Below are positions 42,987 through 46,238 of a DNA stretch of 46,238 nt, in pieces. The stretch comes from Candidatus Magasanikbacteria bacterium CG1_02_41_34 (GTDB lineage Bacteria; Patescibacteriota; Patescibacteriia; Magasanikbacterales; UBA922). The stretch covers positions 1 to 46,238 of the forward strand of contig MNVD01000031.1 of assembly GCA_001871445.1 (NCBI GenBank). The letters are read 5' to 3'. Every line of letters starts with the position of its first letter. Position 1 is the first letter of the stretch. The notes under the pieces are model-generated. The model had not been told where the DNA came from. It did not search any database and saw nothing but the letters and a program-made list of their open reading frames with translations. Position numbers and translations under genes: made by a program.

Positions 42987-44429
42987 CTATTCTTCAAAAT
43001 CTTCTCCCAAGATCACGAGCACTTGTGTCCCCACCGCATGGCGAAGATTTTCTTGAGGCTCTTTAATAGGAATGTCGAGTGCACCTTTGATAGCCTGTGC
43101 AGCATCTTGTCCGAGTGGTTCGAGAACATAGATCGCACTTTCCATGCTAGGACGTTCGTCTGTATTGCCTACAGCTGACACAGAGATATCTTGATCCTCG
43201 AGCGTCTTTTCTATTCGTGCTGCGAGTCCTGCACGCCATGTGCCATTTTGTACTTCCACAATGGTTGGTGGCAGTTGGGGTTGTTCTTGTTCTGGTGTAT
43301 CTATTTTTTCTACTTTTTGTAGTATAACATCTGGATCAAAAATATGTTCAAACAGATAGGAAATATCATCGAAATTTTCTGTCACAGGTTCAAGGATAAA
43401 TGCACCACCTGGATTATAGCCATTTTTTAGATATCCACCTACAGAACTATCCAGCACAACAGTTTTGATATTTGAAAAGTTTACTTCTTTTGCTAATTTC
43501 ATCATCGACATAATGTCGGAGAAGAGCATGTTTGTGGAAATATGTTTGTCGAGGGTTGAAAGAATACTATGTATGCGTATAGGATTTGATAATGTTTCAA
43601 AGGAAAGTACTTTCTCCTTTAGAGCGAGTATCATTCGTTGTTGTCGTCTTGCTCTGGCAAAATCGGATCCTTCCCCATTATTTCCATGCCTTGAGCGGGC
43701 ATATTCGAGAGCAATCGTCCCATCCATGGTCTGGATACCTTTTTGAAAGGAAATAGTTTGGTATTCACGATTGTCGGCTGGAAATTCAGTATCGGTAAAA
43801 CTTCGCTCCACATCTACGGTAATACCACCAACATCATCGACTATTTTTTGGATTGCTTGAAAATCGACGCGAATGTAATAGTGAATATCAATATGAAATG
43901 TATCGCTAATGACTTTTGCTGCCAAAGCAGATCCACTCCCAGATTGACTTGCTTCTCCAAATGCGTTCGCATGATTGATCTTGTACCATCCCTGGCCTGG
44001 AATGTCAACCCCTAAGTCTCTGGGAATAGACATCAGCGCGACTTCTCCTGTTGATGGTTGGATGCTTGCAATAATGATCGTATCTGTAAGATATGGGCCA
44101 TCATGGCCTGGGCCACCAATGCCGAGGAGTAGGATATTGATCCTATCTTGCTTTTCTCCTGCAAGAGGCTCCTCTTTGTTAAAGACAAAGTGTTTTATTT
44201 TACTGAGGAGGCCTTCTGGTTCAATTGGCTCAAGCGTTACTGGGTCATATGCTAGTGGATTATTTGACAGTGTGTTTTCTATAAACACTCTTCCTACGCA
44301 TCCAGAAAGGAATAATATGGCACCAACAACTATAAACAAAAAAAGACGCTTCCGTTTTTTTTTTGAAGGTTCGATGATGTGTGGTTCTTGGGGAGAATTG
44401 TTCAAAAAATTTGTTTGGCGGGTTTCCAT
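42987..44429 (-). CDS. LytR-CpsA-Psr (LCP) family protein
   Basis: INILLLGIGG...TDTIIIASIQPSTGEVALMSIPRDLGVDIPGQGWYKINHANAFG; GGITVDVERSF; ALEYARSRHGNNGEGSDFARARRQQRMI. Confidence 0.93.
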   Translation of the reverse strand: METRQTNFLNNSPQEPHIIEPSKKKRKRLFLFIVVGAILFLSGCVGRVFIENTLSNNPLAYDPVTLEPIEPEGLLSKIKHFVFNKEEPLAGEKQDRINILLLGIGGPGHDGPYLTDTIIIASIQPSTGEVALMSIPRDLGVDIPGQGWYKINHANAFGEASQSGSGSALAAKVISDTFHIDIHYYIRVDFQAIQKIVDDVGGITVDVERSFTDTEFPADNREYQTISFQKGIQTMDGTIALEYARSRHGNNGEGSDFARARRQQRMILALKEKVLSFETLSNPIRIHSILSTLDKHISTNMLFSDIMSMMKLAKEVNFSNIKTVVLDSSVGGYLKNGYNPGGAFILEPVTENFDDISYLFEHIFDPDVILQKVEKIDTPEQEQPQLPPTIVEVQNGTWRAGLAARIEKTLEDQDISVSAVGNTDERPSMESAIYVLEPLGQDAAQAIKGALDIPIKEPQENLRHAVGTQVLVILGEDFEE

Positions 44430-44522
44430 AGCTCGGATAGTATACGCAAAAAATGTGCTTTTTGCAATCTTGTGGGTTTTTGGCTAACTATGCTATACTT
44501 TGGTTAATAATTGCATACACAT

Positions 44523-45023
44523 ATGCCAGAAAAATTGACAGATCATACATTAACAGGAGATGTCTCTGCTGAGTGGGATGTTGTGGAATATGAACAACAC
44601 GTACGAGGCACATTGTGGCATGTTCTTGTGATATCATTTGGTATTATACTGGTCATCTACGCCTTGGCGACAGATAATTTTTTGTTTGCCATTATCATTA
44701 TCCTTGCTGCCATTATTTTGTTTTTGCAGTCTGCCGTTGAGCCTGTACGCGTTTATTTTGCGATTACTGATCTTGGTATTATTTTGGGCAATCGATTTTA
44801 CAATTACGATGAATTCCGGGCTTTTTATATGATATATACTCAGGAGGTACAGACGATTTTCTTTGATACAAAATCTGCCATGCGTCCAGATGTACGGGTG
44901 CCAATGATAGAAGATGTTGATCCTATGGAAATACGAGAGATGCTTCAGGAAGTGCTTGAAGAAGATCTTGAAAAAGAAGAACCGTATGCCGACAGGGCTG
45001 CGAGACGGTGGAAGATGCATTGA
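44523..45023 (+). CDS. Hypothetical two-TM membrane protein
   Basis: ORF MPEKLTDHTLTGDVSAEWDVVEYEQHVRGTLWHVLVISFGIILVIYALATDNFLFAIIIILAAIILFLQSAVEPVRVYFAITDLGIILGNRFYNYDEFRAFYMIY. Confidence 0.75.
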   Translation: MPEKLTDHTLTGDVSAEWDVVEYEQHVRGTLWHVLVISFGIILVIYALATDNFLFAIIIILAAIILFLQSAVEPVRVYFAITDLGIILGNRFYNYDEFRAFYMIYTQEVQTIFFDTKSAMRPDVRVPMIEDVDPMEIREMLQEVLEEDLEKEEPYADRAARRWKMH

Positions 45024-45080
45024 ATATATTGAAAAAACATGTCCCATTTTTTGGGTCATTTTTTTTCTTTTTTAAAGATG

Positions 45081-46157
45081 TTAACTAGTTAATCGAACTA
45101 TATTATCTGCGTGCATTACTTGTACGCCATGCTGACTAGAAAAACTTTTTGATAATAATTCTTCGGAAGATATATCAACAACACCAAATGCGATTCCTTC
45201 TTTTTGATTGTTCAAAATCTCAACGCTTGTTCCTTCTTTGAACTGACCATATACTTGTGTTATTCCTACAGCAAGCAAGCTTTTTCCATTTTGAATTGCA
45301 TTCGCTGCTCCATTATCCACTTCTATTGATGCGGCCGAGGTCCGTGCGACTAAAACCCATTTTTTTCTATTTTTTAATGCATTTTGTGGGATGCGAGCGA
45401 CACATCTTGTTCCAACATTTCCTGATTCAAACGCAGTAGCCAATGCATCAGGATTTGTTCCATTGATAATATATGTTTCAGTACCAATATTTGTTGCCAA
45501 TCTTGCAGCTTTCATTTTTGAGATCATACCTCCACGACCTACGGATGAGGTGGTGACATCGCAGTACTTCATGAGTTCCTGGTTGATATCATGGACTTCA
45601 GAAATAAGGGTCGCTGTTGAGTCTACAGAAGGATCTGCTGTATATAAACCATCGATATGAGAAAGAATAATGAGACGTTTTGCTGCAAAGGAAATAGCTA
45701 ACGATGCTGATAATGTATCATTATCTCCAAATCCCCACGCAGTATCTGTTACCATAACATCATTTTCATTGATAATCGGCAAAATGTTTTTATCACGAAA
45801 TTCGGCTATGGTCTGTTGAAATTTGAGAAAGAGTTCACGCTCTACAAGATGAGGACGGGATACTAAAATTTGTGCGATGGTAAGATCAAGTGTCTCTGCA
45901 ATCGATTTATATAATGACATTAAATAAAGTTGCCCAACAGCAGCTGCAATTTCTCGGGATTCATTGGGTATATTGTTTTTTTGAAGAACACTTCTGCCTA
46001 CTGCTACAGCACCAGAAGAAACGAGGAGAACTTGGTTTCCTTTTTGTTGTTCCTTTTGTATATTTTGAAGTACGATCTGAATAATTTGTTCACGAAAAGC
46101 ACCTGTATCGTCTACGATTAAACTTGATCCTATTTTTATTATGGTTATATTTTTCAT
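45081..46157 (-). CDS. proB: Glutamate 5-kinase with C-terminal PUA-like domain
   Basis: IIKIGSSLIVDD; LLVSSGAVAVGRSVL; PIINENDVM; FGDNDTLSASLAI; TSSVGRGGMISKMKAARLATNIGTETYIINGTNPDAL. Confidence 0.92.
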   Translation of the reverse strand: MKNITIIKIGSSLIVDDTGAFREQIIQIVLQNIQKEQQKGNQVLLVSSGAVAVGRSVLQKNNIPNESREIAAAVGQLYLMSLYKSIAETLDLTIAQILVSRPHLVERELFLKFQQTIAEFRDKNILPIINENDVMVTDTAWGFGDNDTLSASLAISFAAKRLIILSHIDGLYTADPSVDSTATLISEVHDINQELMKYCDVTTSSVGRGGMISKMKAARLATNIGTETYIINGTNPDALATAFESGNVGTRCVARIPQNALKNRKKWVLVARTSAASIEVDNGAANAIQNGKSLLAVGITQVYGQFKEGTSVEILNNQKEGIAFGVVDISSEELLSKSFSSQHGVQVMHADNIVRLTS

Positions 46158-46238
46158 AAAATTGTGAGCAGGAAGATATGTATCGTATCAAAAAAGAGTG
46201 TATGTTGCTAGTTTTTTGTATGAAAAAGAATTGGGAAG

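Noticed and set aside
1-46238. Alternative genetic code (TGA = Gly as in Gracilibacteria/SR1)
   Set aside because: TGA serves as a normal stop at several confident genes (e.g. recO, scpA, the carboxypeptidase gene) and glycines use GGN codons.

Overview
The window is a 46.2 kb chromosomal segment that looks like a Candidate Phyla Radiation (Patescibacteria) genome. Supporting signs are the compact ribosomal operon with rpsE followed directly by rplO (no rpmD/L30), small genes, TGA used as an ordinary stop, and starts with little Shine-Dalgarno signal. It opens with the 3' end of an IS200/IS605-type tnpA. A strong promoter and a long, hairpin-rich leader follow, then the S10/spc ribosomal protein operon (rplC to rplO), secY, adk and map. 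After that come ruvX, recO, asnS, an RsmB/NOP2-type methyltransferase, aspS, scpA/scpB, a D-Ala-D-Ala carboxypeptidase, VTT/DedA-like and COG2426-like membrane proteins, an ATP-grasp protein, a phosphoesterase, tRNA-Leu(CAA), parA/parB, a short RelA/SpoT homolog, topA, folC, a VUT-family transporter, dprA, pth, der, an LCP protein and proB. The most interesting locus is an AT-rich island at about 19.42-22.30 kb. It encodes a single polypeptide with a complete, apparently cleavage-competent LexA repressor fused to a complete cytosine-C5 DNA methyltransferase. A perfect 17-bp palindrome overlaps its -10 box. A candidate PD-(D/E)xK endonuclease gene lies tail-to-tail only 3 bp away, and an unlisted 37-aa basic ORF lies divergently with its own hairpin leader and terminator. 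I interpret this as a possible SOS-regulated or self-regulated restriction-modification system. Other notable signals include hairpins in unusual places, a heptanucleotide tandem array at the aspS/scpA junction, two GC-rich SD-led small ORFs flanking asnS, a perfect 30-bp palindrome inside a coding sequence, and a near-universal U at position -1 of start codons. No database searches or computations were run; family names come from motif recognition.
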